A stretch of DNA of 64,000 nt from Muribaculum sp. Lineage in GTDB: Bacteria; Bacteroidota; Bacteroidia; Bacteroidales; Muribaculaceae. Positions 26,573 to 35,268 of the stretch are shown piece by piece. The notes beneath the pieces are model-generated. The model did not search any database and had not been told where the DNA came from. It saw only the letters and a program-made list of their open reading frames with translations. The position numbers and the translations under genes were made by a program. The stretch covers positions 1 to 64,000 of the forward strand of contig VSOZ01000008.1 of NCBI GenBank assembly GCA_009775095.1. Direction: 5' to 3'. Each line of letters begins with the position of its first letter. Positions within the stretch are counted from its first letter, which is position 1.

Positions 26573-26580
26573 CAAAGATA
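26573..26580 (-). promoter_or_regulatory. Promoter -7 element for flippase-like gene
   Basis: TATCTTTG on minus (26580-26573) is a full TAnnTTTG match in the 56-base gap after the helicase gene. Predicted start about 26566, only ~16 bases before the proposed TTG start codon. Confidence 0.55.
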
Positions 26581-26606
26581 GTAATATTTGACTAATATAC
26601 GACCCC

Positions 26607-29600
26607 TTACACCGCAATTATAGTGCCTTGAAGCGGATACCACAGATAACCGCGCACTTCCTTGTCGGGAAACATACCGACCACATAGTGCACATACCGA
26701 CTTACCTGACGCATGTAACGCGACGACTCCTCCTCTCCGAATTTATAATCGATTATGTCGATATGTCCGTCGGCTCTCCACACTATGCGGTCGGGGCGAT
26801 AGTGGCGTATCTCGTCGTCGCCCGCGGCAACAAACGTGCGCTCGGTCAGGAGCCGCCGATAGCCGTTGAACCATGCTGACACACGGCTGTCGGCCAACGC
26901 TCCGGCTATAGTGTCGATATACTGTGCAGCCTCCTCTTCCGGAATAAATCCACGCATGACCCGACGCCTTACTGCCGTCTCCACACCGTCCGGTGTGCGG
27001 ATATCGCTCATTATGTCATGATATATGATGCCCTTGCGACGCGGATAGGCCATCTCGTCGAAGTCCTCTATGCGGCTCATCTCCCAGACCTTCTCGTTGT
27101 CATACGAATAATAGGCCGGCATGGCTTTTGTCGCTCCGGTGGTGTGCTCCCAGCCGTATCCAACGGGAGCTCCCGCCGTGAACGTGCCCTCGTCGTCAGT
27201 CTTGTCGTCAAGAGTCATCAGCAGGTCCGATATGTCGGGCACCGAGGAGCAATATGCATAGTCCACCGTATTAAATGAGGTGGCAAGCAGGGCGCCTACC
27301 GATGACTCTCCGTAGCGCCCGTCATCCTTATCCTTGCATTTATATCCTATGAACAGTTCGTTGACTGCACGTGTGAAGGCCACATAGGCACAGTTCATCA
27401 CGTCAAGACACTGTTTGTCGATCACCCCACGCGATTGTGCTTCAAAAGGCGTACCCGAAAGCTCTTTTCGTATCAATAGCGGTAGAAACGGCGGCACTTC
27501 ATCAGGCGCGAAATTGTCGGCAAATATACGATATGTAGCGCCCGAGTCGTCACGGGTGTCAAACCACACAAGCTCTCCGAAGCGGGTATTGCTCCACGGC
27601 CAGTCGACAAACGGCACATGGACGCACGGAAACTCAAGTCCTTTGGACTTATGTACGGTCATCACCTTTATCGCCTCCACATCGGCCGGCAGGGCAAGCG
27701 ACTCCGACCGCGACCCTTTCGTATCCCACCATTTCAGAAATGACCTCAGGTCGGCGCCGGGTTTGTCGCTGAATCCGAGTATTATGTCCTGAAAGGCGCA
27801 TATGAACACATTGTCCGATACAAGGCGATCGGGCGATATATAGCGGTGTATTATACGCTCCACTATCGAAGGCAACCCCGAGCCGGTAAGTCCGGCTACC
27901 TCACGCAGAAACTCGTCAGGCACCTCTTCACGGCCGAAAGCCTCCGATATGGCGCTTCCTTTGTCTTCGTCGCGCGACATAAAATAGCGGAACCGGCTGT
28001 ATATGTCTTCGGGAGTACGACGAGTATCGGCACATGCGTCACGCTCGTGCGATAGCCGGGCGGCAAGGTCGTGCATGACACTCGCTATAAGCTGCACCGA
28101 CTGCGAGTTGCCTATCAGCAGCGCATCCTCCGACATCACCTGTATGCCGGCCATCTCGGGGTCCTCACTCTTACGGCGCAGCAGGTCGGCCACTACCGCG
28201 GCCCCCTCCGACGAGGTACGCACAAGGACGGTTATGTCGCCCTGCGAAAATCCCGATGCAAGCTGACGTTTTATCTCGCAGGCCATGACATCGAGTATGG
28301 CCTCGTCGTCGTCATAACGCACCGCCTTTACGTAGCCGTGCAAGTCCTTTTTGGCAATGCGCTGCACCACGTTGGAGTATATGTCGTCGACACCTTTGGC
28401 CGAGGCGAGAAACCGGAATACGGTATTGTTGAAACGCACCACTTCCGACGAACTGCGCCAGTTGGTATTCTCTTCCGGTATATTGCCGTGAAGCTCACTC
28501 TGACGTGCAAACTCACGCGGTACGTCGCGCGCTATAAGGTCGACATCCGAGTTACGGAAACGATATATCGACTGCTTCTCGTCGCCGATTATAAGATTGT
28601 CGTTGTCGGTCGACAGGCTCTCGCGCAGCAACGACTCGATGTTGAGCCACTGCAGGCGCGATGTGTCCTGAAATTCGTCGATCAGGAAGTGTCTGAGCCG
28701 CACACCCATGCGTTCGTAGATAAAGGGCGCCTCCTCCTCGCTGATTATCCGCCGCAATATGTCATTGGTGTCACGAAGAAGTATGGCGTTGTTGTCAGTC
28801 TGATTCTCGTTTATATAACGCTGTACCTCACCGAGGAGCCCCATAAAGTATATCTGGTCTCTGATCAACGACAGGCATTCTATGTCGTGGCACATCCTGA
28901 CACATTCATTTACCGTAGCACTGACAAGACTGTCGGAACCGGCTCCGGGATAAGCGTTTTTCTTATATCCCGAGTAAGGGTTGTCAATATATGAGGCTAC
29001 GGTCTTGCCGCTTGCATCGGGCACTCCCGAGGCCCATTTTTTTATACGGTTCTTCAGATGGTGGGTCATGCTGCCGTATACTCCCGACGCTTCAAGAAGC
29101 GCGTCGCGCTCCGACGCATAGCCACTCAACAGCGCCGGATACTCGCGGACAACCTTGTCAAGGCGCTTCATGAAGCCGTGTATGCGCTCGCTGTCATCAA
29201 GATATGAGTCGATTTCACGGGCGTGTATCTTATATGTCTCCGACAAGGCGCTGCGCACAAACTTGTGCAGGTCCTCGATAATCCTCGTACGGCGGTTGAA
29301 CAGCAGGAAGCCCTTGCCGTCACGCATCAGCTTGCGCATGAACTGCTTCAGCCACACTTCAAGAAGGCGTATGCGACTGTTGCCCGACATCTCTTCGACC
29401 GAAGCCCTGTTTATGGAAGTCAGCATAGAGTCCACACCCACTATTATGGCGTTTTCGTCATCAAGATCCACGTCGTAATTGCCTGTAAGATTGGCTTCGC
29501 GGGCAAATGTGCGCAGTACAGTCTGAAAGAATGAGTCAATCGTGCTTATGTTGAAGTTGCCGTAGTCGCCGAGCAACGACTGCAAAGCGGCCGATGCACT

Positions 29601-29894
29601 TTGGCGCAGACTGTCGGGCGAACATCCGAGCTCCCGGCACATACGCTCTTCATAGTCGCTGCGGCCGTCGCCCTTGCCGGCCAATAAAGCAAGCTGGTGC
29701 ACGATACGGCGCTTCATCTCCTCCGTAGCCTTGTTGGTAAAGGTTATGGCGAGGATGGATCTGTGGCGCTTGCCGTCGCGGGCAAGACGATACACTCCGT
29801 TCTCGTCTTTATATCCGAGAAGCAGTTTTATATAATTATAGGCAAGCGTGTAGGTCTTTCCAGAGCCGGCCGACGCCTTGTGTATCTGCAACAT
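26607..29894 (-). CDS. AddA/RecB-like UvrD helicase-nuclease
   Basis: A 1095-residue ATP-dependent double-strand break repair enzyme. Helicase motifs: Walker A KASAGSGKTYTLAY (6-19), AITFTNKATEEMKRRI (about 49-64), FLIDEFQDTSRLQW (about 400-413), VGDEKQSIYRFRNSDVDL-like IIGDEKQSIYRFRNSD near 429, VMTVHKSKGLEFPCVHVPF near 740, and YVAFTRAVNELFIGYK near 845. The C-terminal PD-(D/E)XK nuclease shows RPDRIVW...IDIIDYKFGEEE and RQVSRYVHYV near 1035-1075. No AddB/RecC partner is adjacent, so the second subunit must be encoded elsewhere if one exists. Confidence 0.93.
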   Translation of the reverse strand: MLQIHKASAGSGKTYTLAYNYIKLLLGYKDENGVYRLARDGKRHRSILAITFTNKATEEMKRRIVHQLALLAGKGDGRSDYEERMCRELGCSPDSLRQSASAALQSLLGDYGNFNISTIDSFFQTVLRTFAREANLTGNYDVDLDDENAIIVGVDSMLTSINRASVEEMSGNSRIRLLEVWLKQFMRKLMRDGKGFLLFNRRTRIIEDLHKFVRSALSETYKIHAREIDSYLDDSERIHGFMKRLDKVVREYPALLSGYASERDALLEASGVYGSMTHHLKNRIKKWASGVPDASGKTVASYIDNPYSGYKKNAYPGAGSDSLVSATVNECVRMCHDIECLSLIRDQIYFMGLLGEVQRYINENQTDNNAILLRDTNDILRRIISEEEAPFIYERMGVRLRHFLIDEFQDTSRLQWLNIESLLRESLSTDNDNLIIGDEKQSIYRFRNSDVDLIARDVPREFARQSELHGNIPEENTNWRSSSEVVRFNNTVFRFLASAKGVDDIYSNVVQRIAKKDLHGYVKAVRYDDDEAILDVMACEIKRQLASGFSQGDITVLVRTSSEGAAVVADLLRRKSEDPEMAGIQVMSEDALLIGNSQSVQLIASVMHDLAARLSHERDACADTRRTPEDIYSRFRYFMSRDEDKGSAISEAFGREEVPDEFLREVAGLTGSGLPSIVERIIHRYISPDRLVSDNVFICAFQDIILGFSDKPGADLRSFLKWWDTKGSRSESLALPADVEAIKVMTVHKSKGLEFPCVHVPFVDWPWSNTRFGELVWFDTRDDSGATYRIFADNFAPDEVPPFLPLLIRKELSGTPFEAQSRGVIDKQCLDVMNCAYVAFTRAVNELFIGYKCKDKDDGRYGESSVGALLATSFNTVDYAYCSSVPDISDLLMTLDDKTDDEGTFTAGAPVGYGWEHTTGATKAMPAYYSYDNEKVWEMSRIEDFDEMAYPRRKGIIYHDIMSDIRTPDGVETAVRRRVMRGFIPEEEAAQYIDTIAGALADSRVSAWFNGYRRLLTERTFVAAGDDEIRHYRPDRIVWRADGHIDIIDYKFGEEESSRYMRQVSRYVHYVVGMFPDKEVRGYLWYPLQGTIIAV

Positions 29895-29907
29895 AAGCCG
29901 CCTCGTG

Positions 29908-30258
29908 CTAAATGATGCGGGCCTTGTAGCCCAGCGCCTTCAGAAGCTCGAGAAGCTCCTTGCGGCGGTCGCCTTGTATAAGTATCTCACCTCCGCGGGC
30001 CGAACCGCCTGTAGCAAGACGGCGCTTGAGCAGAGCGGCAAGATCAAGCAGTTCATCATCCGATCCTTGAAATCCGGTTATTATGGTAGCCTGTTTGCCT
30101 CCACGACCCTTTTTCTCCAATATTATGTCAAGACGAAAGTCGGTCACTCTCGTTTTATCCTCACGGAGCACTTCGGCCGGTGTCTCGTCGCCTTGCGGCA
30201 GGTCGGGGTTATTTGCGAGAAAGGCCTGCATGGCGGCCTGCATGTCGTTGGTTTTCAT
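29908..30258 (-). CDS. SUI1/eIF1-family translation factor
   Basis: A 116-residue protein of the YciH/SUI1 family. The core GRGGKQATIITGFQGSDDELLDLAALLKRRLATGGSARGGEILIQGDRR (about 51-99) includes the basic loop and the GG-turn of eIF1-like proteins that act at the ribosomal P site during initiation. Its role in bacteria is not settled. It lies 13 bases before the helicase gene and 28 after the lipoprotein gene. Confidence 0.92.
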   Translation of the reverse strand: MKTNDMQAAMQAFLANNPDLPQGDETPAEVLREDKTRVTDFRLDIILEKKGRGGKQATIITGFQGSDDELLDLAALLKRRLATGGSARGGEILIQGDRRKELLELLKALGYKARII

Positions 30259-30286
30259 ATCAGAGGACTGTTTAACAATACATTAA

Positions 30287-30736
30287 TCATATTTCGGGAG
30301 CCACGCTGTCGACCGCCGCAATTGAAGTCTCCGGCAAGCTATCGGCAGGACTCTCGGGGGTGCCCACCATCGACTCAAGCAACGCTCCGTAAGCCATGTC
30401 GTCAACATCAAGGCGGCTGTAGTACTCGTGCGCAGCCACCGGATCGATGCTGAACGCCTTTATATAACACTGCTTGGCGATGTCCATGTTGTCATCACGT
30501 CCGACCGAGTCTGCGATTTTCATATAGAATATCGACATATCGCAGAGCACTCCGATATTTTCGCTTATAGAGTCGGTCTTGCTCTCGCGCAAGTCATCGC
30601 ATATGCTTTTGGCCGATCGGTAGTCGTCGCGTTCAAGAGCCATACGGGCCTCTTCCATGCTCTCGCTCACGCTTGCCGACCCGCAGCCCCACAGCATAAA
30701 CAGTGCCGGTATTATGACAAGATATAAAAACTTCAT
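30287..30736 (-). CDS. Small lipoprotein with TPR-like helices
   Basis: A 149-residue lipoprotein (lipobox LMLWGC, Cys18). The mature part is helical with a TPR-like pattern (SMEEARMALERDDYRSAKSICDDL; MDIAKQCYIKAFSIDPVAAHEYYSRL), then an acidic, Ser/Pro-rich tail. No family assigned. It is in a minus-strand run with the lipoprotein upstream and the SUI1 gene downstream. Confidence 0.75.
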   Translation of the reverse strand: MKFLYLVIIPALFMLWGCGSASVSESMEEARMALERDDYRSAKSICDDLRESKTDSISENIGVLCDMSIFYMKIADSVGRDDNMDIAKQCYIKAFSIDPVAAHEYYSRLDVDDMAYGALLESMVGTPESPADSLPETSIAAVDSVAPEI

Positions 30737-30758
30737 ATATACTTTCGGTTATAAACGG

Positions 30759-31151
30759 TTATTTCGTGTTTTTTCGGTTATACAGATACTCGATGCCGTC
30801 CTTCTCCAGAATCAGGACCGACCCGTCGCTTGACACGACCTTGCGCGTCAGGCGCGGCACGACATCGCCCATGATCGATGTATCGCCTTTGGCCTTTATG
30901 CTGGTGAGGTCATTGAGTATGATAAGCGAGTCGTTCTCAACGTTCCATGTGCCGGCCACCTCCATAGTCAACACATCGGGATGTATGTTGCGCACTATAC
31001 ATGTACCGTCGCCGTTCAGTTCAAAGACCGGTAACTCTGCCGATATCTGGACGTTGTAGTAGTTCCCTTTTATTTTTTTCGCCTCCGGTGACAGATTTCC
31101 GCACGACATGCACAGACATGATAGAGCCGCTATCGACAATACTTTGTTCAT
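30759..31151 (-). CDS. Small lipocalin-like lipoprotein
   Basis: A 130-residue SPII lipoprotein (LCMSC, Cys16 or so). The mature part is beta-rich (KKIKGNYYNVQISAELPVFELNGDGTCIVRNIHPDVLTMEVAGTWNVENDSLIILND), the pattern of small Bacteroidales lipocalin-like proteins in which a G-W turn opens a barrel. Ligand and role unknown. It precedes the TPR-like lipoprotein gene by 22 bases. Confidence 0.7.
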   Translation of the reverse strand: MNKVLSIAALSCLCMSCGNLSPEAKKIKGNYYNVQISAELPVFELNGDGTCIVRNIHPDVLTMEVAGTWNVENDSLIILNDLTSIKAKGDTSIMGDVVPRLTRKVVSSDGSVLILEKDGIEYLYNRKNTK

Positions 31152-31192
31152 ATAGTGTTTTTATATATAAACACAAATATCGTAAAATATTT

Positions 31193-32284
31193 TCATTGAT
31201 GCAATAGGATGCGATATACATTTTCCGTCCGACGGGCTATCGCATCCCAGTCATAACGCGACATGTCATAGGAGCGCACGACCCTGTTGCGCAGTTTCCG
31301 GCCGATTACCCGGGCCATATCCTCGACATCGCCGACGGCGAAAAAATCGTCGGTCGACAGCTCGGCAAGCCGGTTGGCCTCGATGTCACTGACCGCCACG
31401 TCAAGACCGTAGCTCATAGCCTCAAGCAGGACTATAGGCAATCCCTCATGGTATGACGGAAGAACAAAAAGCGCCGCTCCCGACATGACCTCGGCAAGTT
31501 CACGCCCCTTGATGTAGCCGGTAAGCACCGCGCCGGCATCGGCGGCAATCCTCTTCAGCCGGGCCGAATAATCATCTTCATGATCGCTGTCGCCGGCTAT
31601 AACGAGCTTCATGCCGCAATCGCCCAAGCTACGGTAGGCCTCCACGAGGTCATGAAATCCTTTTTCTTTCACAAAACGCCCCACGGCCAGTATGTAGCGG
31701 CCCGGCGTTACCCCTATCTGATCCAAAAACGCTGTCGAAGTCACCTTACACGGGCTGTTGACGCCATTAAATATCACCTCGACATCTTCACGTCCGTAGT
31801 CATTACGTATAGACTCGGCGATAAGTTCCGATATGGCTATGACGCGATGACTGTATCTGACTCCCAGACGCTCCCCCATACGGAGCATCAGGCGCCCCAT
31901 ACGTCCCCATTTGGCCCGGTTATAGTCTGGGCCGTGATGGGTCATGACCACCTTTAGCCCGAGCAACCGGGCGAAAGGAACCAACAAAGAGGGCCCTACC
32001 GCATGTATGTGTAGCAGATCGGCATGCATTCGTCCGGCAGCCAATACCGACAGAAAAGTATGCACGACAGCTTCAAAGCGCTTGCTGCGCGGGGCATATA
32101 CATCGACCGTCCTCACGCCTTTGTACTCTTTCATACGGTTTTTGTCGTTGATGTACGGAGTGCGCCGCATGACAATGACCTCATGGCCTTTGGCGGAGAT
32201 GCGTGGATAAAGCTCCTCGCAGTGTGTCTCCACGCCGCCTGCAATTCCGGGGATCCCCCGCGTACCTGTAACCGCAATCCTCAT
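31193..32284 (-). CDS. Glycosyltransferase family 4 protein
   Basis: GT-B fold sugar transferase of 363 residues. The N-terminal half starts MRIAVTGTRGIPGIAGGVETHCEEL, with VVMTHHGPDYNRAKWG near 113. The C-terminal nucleotide-sugar domain contains ILAVGRFVKEKGFHDLVEAY (about 200) and the catalytic-site stretch FVLPSYHEGLPIVLLEAMSYGLDV near 275-297 with the E-x7-E pattern. No membrane helix. Third in a cassette GT > radical SAM > GT, probably for surface polysaccharide or glycoprotein decoration. Sugar unknown. Confidence 0.92.
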   Translation of the reverse strand: MRIAVTGTRGIPGIAGGVETHCEELYPRISAKGHEVIVMRRTPYINDKNRMKEYKGVRTVDVYAPRSKRFEAVVHTFLSVLAAGRMHADLLHIHAVGPSLLVPFARLLGLKVVMTHHGPDYNRAKWGRMGRLMLRMGERLGVRYSHRVIAISELIAESIRNDYGREDVEVIFNGVNSPCKVTSTAFLDQIGVTPGRYILAVGRFVKEKGFHDLVEAYRSLGDCGMKLVIAGDSDHEDDYSARLKRIAADAGAVLTGYIKGRELAEVMSGAALFVLPSYHEGLPIVLLEAMSYGLDVAVSDIEANRLAELSTDDFFAVGDVEDMARVIGRKLRNRVVRSYDMSRYDWDAIARRTENVYRILLHQ

Positions 32285-32294
32285 TTTAACTTTA

Positions 32295-33293
32295 TTATAG
32301 CGACGGCTTCAATCCGGCCGTTACGCGCAGTTTGTTTTTCAACACCCACAGCGCCGGCCCCGCGATATGTCTTTTCATTGAGGGAGCGGCAGTGCCAACC
32401 ATCCAGCAGTTTTTGGGACAGTGTCTTACTTTCTCACGCACCAGCGCAGCCTGTTGGCTGTGCCATACGGCATCGAATCCCGACTCGCGGATATTGCCCA
32501 TCGACTCTTTCCAGAAGCGCTCCTCCAGTCCGTTGCAAGGATACACCTCGCCTTCCGGATCGATGAAAAAGTTGACCGAGCCGGCCTCGCAGGGCAAGAG
32601 TCGCGGAGCACCCTCGATGTATCTGATAAGCCCCATGTTGAAGTAGGCCCTGAACCATGACTTGGGCTTGGGCTCTCTTAACTGCCGCTCTACAAGCGCA
32701 TAAAAGTCGCCGGTCACCCGCTCTCTGTCGGTGATGACGTTGTCATACTTGTGAAAGTAATATGAGTTGTGGAAGGCGGCCGTGGCAAACTCAAGCCCCA
32801 GTTCACGCGACAGATCGTAAAGCCTGAGCATATCGCCCGAATTGCGGTCTGACACCGTACATCCAAACCCGATGTCACGAAGCCCCTCACGCTTCAACGC
32901 GCGCAGCAATCCTACACCCTTGTCAAAACCGCCGCCACGTCCGCGAAGTTCGTCATTTGTATCTCTCAGGCCCTCGATGGATACTCTTATCCCTATTTCC
33001 GGAAAACGTCGGGCCACATCGATGACCCGGTCGTCGTACCACCCTGAAGTCGATATGACAATACGCCGCGTATGACGGTAACACTCCTCTATTATCTCGG
33101 GCAGATCCTCGCGAATAAACGGCTCTCCTCCCGTAAGGTTGATAAACTTCAGCCGGGGAAGCGATACAAGGTCAGCGGCCTTTATCTCATCGGCACTATC
33201 GGTCGGATACCGCCATATGTTGCACATACGGCAGCGCATAGGACAGCGGTAAGTCAGTATTATCGACGCATCGGAAGGGCAAGACACTTTCAT
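32295..33293 (-). CDS. Radical SAM protein with SPASM-like C-terminus
   Basis: A 332-residue radical S-adenosylmethionine enzyme. The 4Fe-4S/SAM motif is YRCPMRCRMCNIW (CxxxCxxC, about 15-27), followed by LTGGEPFIREDL near 53-64. The C-terminal LPCEAGSVNFFIDPEGEVYPCNGLEERFWKESMGNI (about 230-268), with further Cys at CPKNC, is like the SPASM/twitch region that holds extra clusters. Its start overlaps the stop of the upstream glycosyltransferase by four bases (ATGA). Enzymes of this kind in sugar loci often alter a glycan or peptide. The substrate is unknown. Confidence 0.88.
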   Translation of the reverse strand: MKVSCPSDASIILTYRCPMRCRMCNIWRYPTDSADEIKAADLVSLPRLKFINLTGGEPFIREDLPEIIEECYRHTRRIVISTSGWYDDRVIDVARRFPEIGIRVSIEGLRDTNDELRGRGGGFDKGVGLLRALKREGLRDIGFGCTVSDRNSGDMLRLYDLSRELGLEFATAAFHNSYYFHKYDNVITDRERVTGDFYALVERQLREPKPKSWFRAYFNMGLIRYIEGAPRLLPCEAGSVNFFIDPEGEVYPCNGLEERFWKESMGNIRESGFDAVWHSQQAALVREKVRHCPKNCWMVGTAAPSMKRHIAGPALWVLKNKLRVTAGLKPSL

Positions 33294-34486
33294 AGAGCGT
33301 ATATATCAGTTAAGGACCCGTAATACTTTTCCGCCGAGAAGCGCTCGCCTGCTCTGCTCCGTATGCCCTCATAGTCCCAGCGCCGCGAAAAGGCCTCATG
33401 GACTGCACGTGACATGTCGACAGCGTCGGCGGCGGTGAAGCACAGGCCGTCGCCGTCATCGATAAGCTCAGGTATGCCCCCTATGAGCGCTCCGGCTACG
33501 GGAGTGCCCGCACAGAGCGACTCTATGACACCGAGCGGACAGTTTTCATAACACACAGAAGGAATTATCGAAAACCGCGCCCGCGAAAGCCGACTCATGA
33601 CCTCGGGTGTGTCGCAATTGCCTGTAAATTTTATGTTGGCGCATGAGCCGTATCGTTGCCGGAGGGCATCTCCCGAAGGACCGTCGCCAATCACCTGCAG
33701 CTTGTAAGGCAGTCCGGCGGCGACCTCAAGCAGACGGTCAACTCCCTTTTCGGGCGACAGGCGTCCTACGTAACAATAGTAGTCGCCGTGCTCATCCGGA
33801 GGACAGGAAGATAGAGTCTCACAAGTCTCGGCTGAGACAAAATTGGCCATAACCGTCAATTTATCAGCCGGATATCCACCCTGAAGCATTTTGTCGCGCA
33901 TAAAACGGCTCGGGCAAATAAACGTGTCAACCGACTCCGTAAGTCTGCGGCGGTTCCACCTGACGGCTTCGGCCCAAGCCAACGCTCCGGCAGCAGCGGA
34001 ATTCTTCATACAGCGGCGACGCATGACTGCCGTTTTATCGGAAAAGCAGCCCTCGCATACCTCGCCCCTATACAGGCACAAATATGACGGACACAGCAGC
34101 TTATAATCATGCAGTGTCCAAACCACCTTTATGCCGCGCCGATGCGCCATCAAAGCCACCGTGGGCGATATATAAGAATGTATGTTGTTGAGGTGCACCA
34201 CATCGGGGCGGAATACATCAAGCATGGCGGCAAACGCGCGCCTCACCCCGGCATAGCCCAAAGTACGCGCCGCGGCCTTGAACCGCGAAGACAAACTGCC
34301 GTCAAACCGCACCTCCGGAGCGAAAATGCCCTCATATTGCGACGGCCCGTTACACGGATGACGCATCGACCACACGGCCACATCATGACCGTGACTGCGC
34401 AACAGCCGCTCGAGAGCAAGCGTGTATACGCAGTCACCGCCGCGCCGATAGTAGAACTTGTTGACAAGCAAAACCCGTTTCTTCAT
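33290..34486 (-). CDS. Glycosyltransferase family 4 protein
   Basis: GT-B transferase of 398 residues. N-terminal KRVLLVNKFYYRRGGDCVYTLALERLLRSHGHDVAVW is the acceptor half. A Cys-rich stretch (CPSYLCLYRGEVCEGCF, about 130-146) is typical of a subset of these enzymes. The donor half has CYVGRLSPEKGVDRLLEVA near 237 and SIIPSVCYENCPLGVIESLCAGTPVAG near 302-328 with E-x7-E. It is the first gene of the GT-radical SAM-GT cassette and likely acts on the same glycan as its neighbours. Confidence 0.92.
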   Translation of the reverse strand: MKKRVLLVNKFYYRRGGDCVYTLALERLLRSHGHDVAVWSMRHPCNGPSQYEGIFAPEVRFDGSLSSRFKAAARTLGYAGVRRAFAAMLDVFRPDVVHLNNIHSYISPTVALMAHRRGIKVVWTLHDYKLLCPSYLCLYRGEVCEGCFSDKTAVMRRRCMKNSAAAGALAWAEAVRWNRRRLTESVDTFICPSRFMRDKMLQGGYPADKLTVMANFVSAETCETLSSCPPDEHGDYYCYVGRLSPEKGVDRLLEVAAGLPYKLQVIGDGPSGDALRQRYGSCANIKFTGNCDTPEVMSRLSRARFSIIPSVCYENCPLGVIESLCAGTPVAGALIGGIPELIDDGDGLCFTAADAVDMSRAVHEAFSRRWDYEGIRSRAGERFSAEKYYGSLTDIYAL

Positions 34487-34513
34487 CGGCGCAAAAATAA
34501 TATAAATACCCCA

Positions 34514-35068
34514 CTATACCAACATACCCGAGGCTACGGACGATGCCACATCATCACCGAGCGTCTCGGCCACTATGGCAAATCCAAATACAAAAGCCGA
34601 CGAAGGTCCGTTGGCCGTGACAAGATTGCCGCTTATCACCACGCGGTTGTCCATATACTTGCCGCCGTTCTCTACAAGCTGGTCCTTGAACGAAGGGTAG
34701 CACGTGGCTTCCTGACCGCGAAGTATACCGAGCGGTCCGAGCACAACGGCCGGCGCAGCACATATGGCGGCTATGCGTCCGCCCTTGATCCACTGCTTGT
34801 TGAGCATATCACACACCTTGCCCGAAGCGGCTACATTGGTAGCTCCCGGCATACCTCCCGGCACTATCAGCCATTCGGCATCGTAAGAGTCTATGTCATC
34901 GACTGTCTTGTCAGCTGTCACGGTGACTCCGTGAGCGCTCCTGACCTTGTTGTCGGCGGTAACCGACACAGTATATACTTCCATTCCGGCGCGACGCATT
35001 ATGTCGACCGTAGCCAGAGCCTCTATATCCTCGAAGCCCTCGGCAAGAAACAAGTAAGATGTTTTCAT
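34514..35068 (-). CDS. DJ-1/PfpI family protein
   Basis: A 184-residue DJ-1-type protein. It has the N-terminal SYLFLAEGFEDIEALATVDIMRRAG with the conserved Glu, WLIVPGGMPGATNV near 66, and the nucleophile elbow AAICAAPAVVL with Cys near residue 102. Such proteins act as glyoxalase III-like or protein-repair (deglycase) enzymes or as stress factors. Exact activity cannot be read here. Preceded by its own promoter, divergent from the TraB/GumN gene. Confidence 0.9.
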   Translation of the reverse strand: MKTSYLFLAEGFEDIEALATVDIMRRAGMEVYTVSVTADNKVRSAHGVTVTADKTVDDIDSYDAEWLIVPGGMPGATNVAASGKVCDMLNKQWIKGGRIAAICAAPAVVLGPLGILRGQEATCYPSFKDQLVENGGKYMDNRVVISGNLVTANGPSSAFVFGFAIVAETLGDDVASSVASGMLV

Positions 35069-35099
35069 TTCAATAAAGGTGTTTGTTTAGGTTGTTTCT

Positions 35100-35131
35100 C
35101 AAAATTAGACAATTATATTATATAACACAAT
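35100..35131 (-). promoter_or_regulatory. Promoter of the DJ-1 gene
   Basis: On minus, ATTG (35131-35128) and TAATTTTG (35107-35100) are 20 bases apart, a fair -33 and a full -7 match. The leader is about 25 bases. Confidence 0.55.
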
Positions 35132-35171
35132 AGGCGGCAGCAAATTTTCATAAAAAATCTTGCAATTATTT

Positions 35172-35201
35172 TTTGAATATTAAAAATTTATCATACCTTT
35201 G
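35172..35201 (+). promoter_or_regulatory. Promoter of the TraB/GumN gene
   Basis: TTTG (35172-35175) and TACCTTTG (35194-35201) are 18 bases apart, matching both Bacteroidetes promoter elements. The predicted start near 35208 lies downstream of an in-frame start at 35173, which supports the later ATG at 35269. Confidence 0.65.
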
Positions 35202-35268
35202 TGGCGTGATAGTATTGCACATTACTGCAATACTACATCGCAAAAGAATTAATAACCCTAATATATTA

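Noticed and set aside
28071..28994. 307-codon plus-strand frame opposite the helicase gene
   Set aside because: Antisense reading of a gene with all UvrD-helicase motifs in order.
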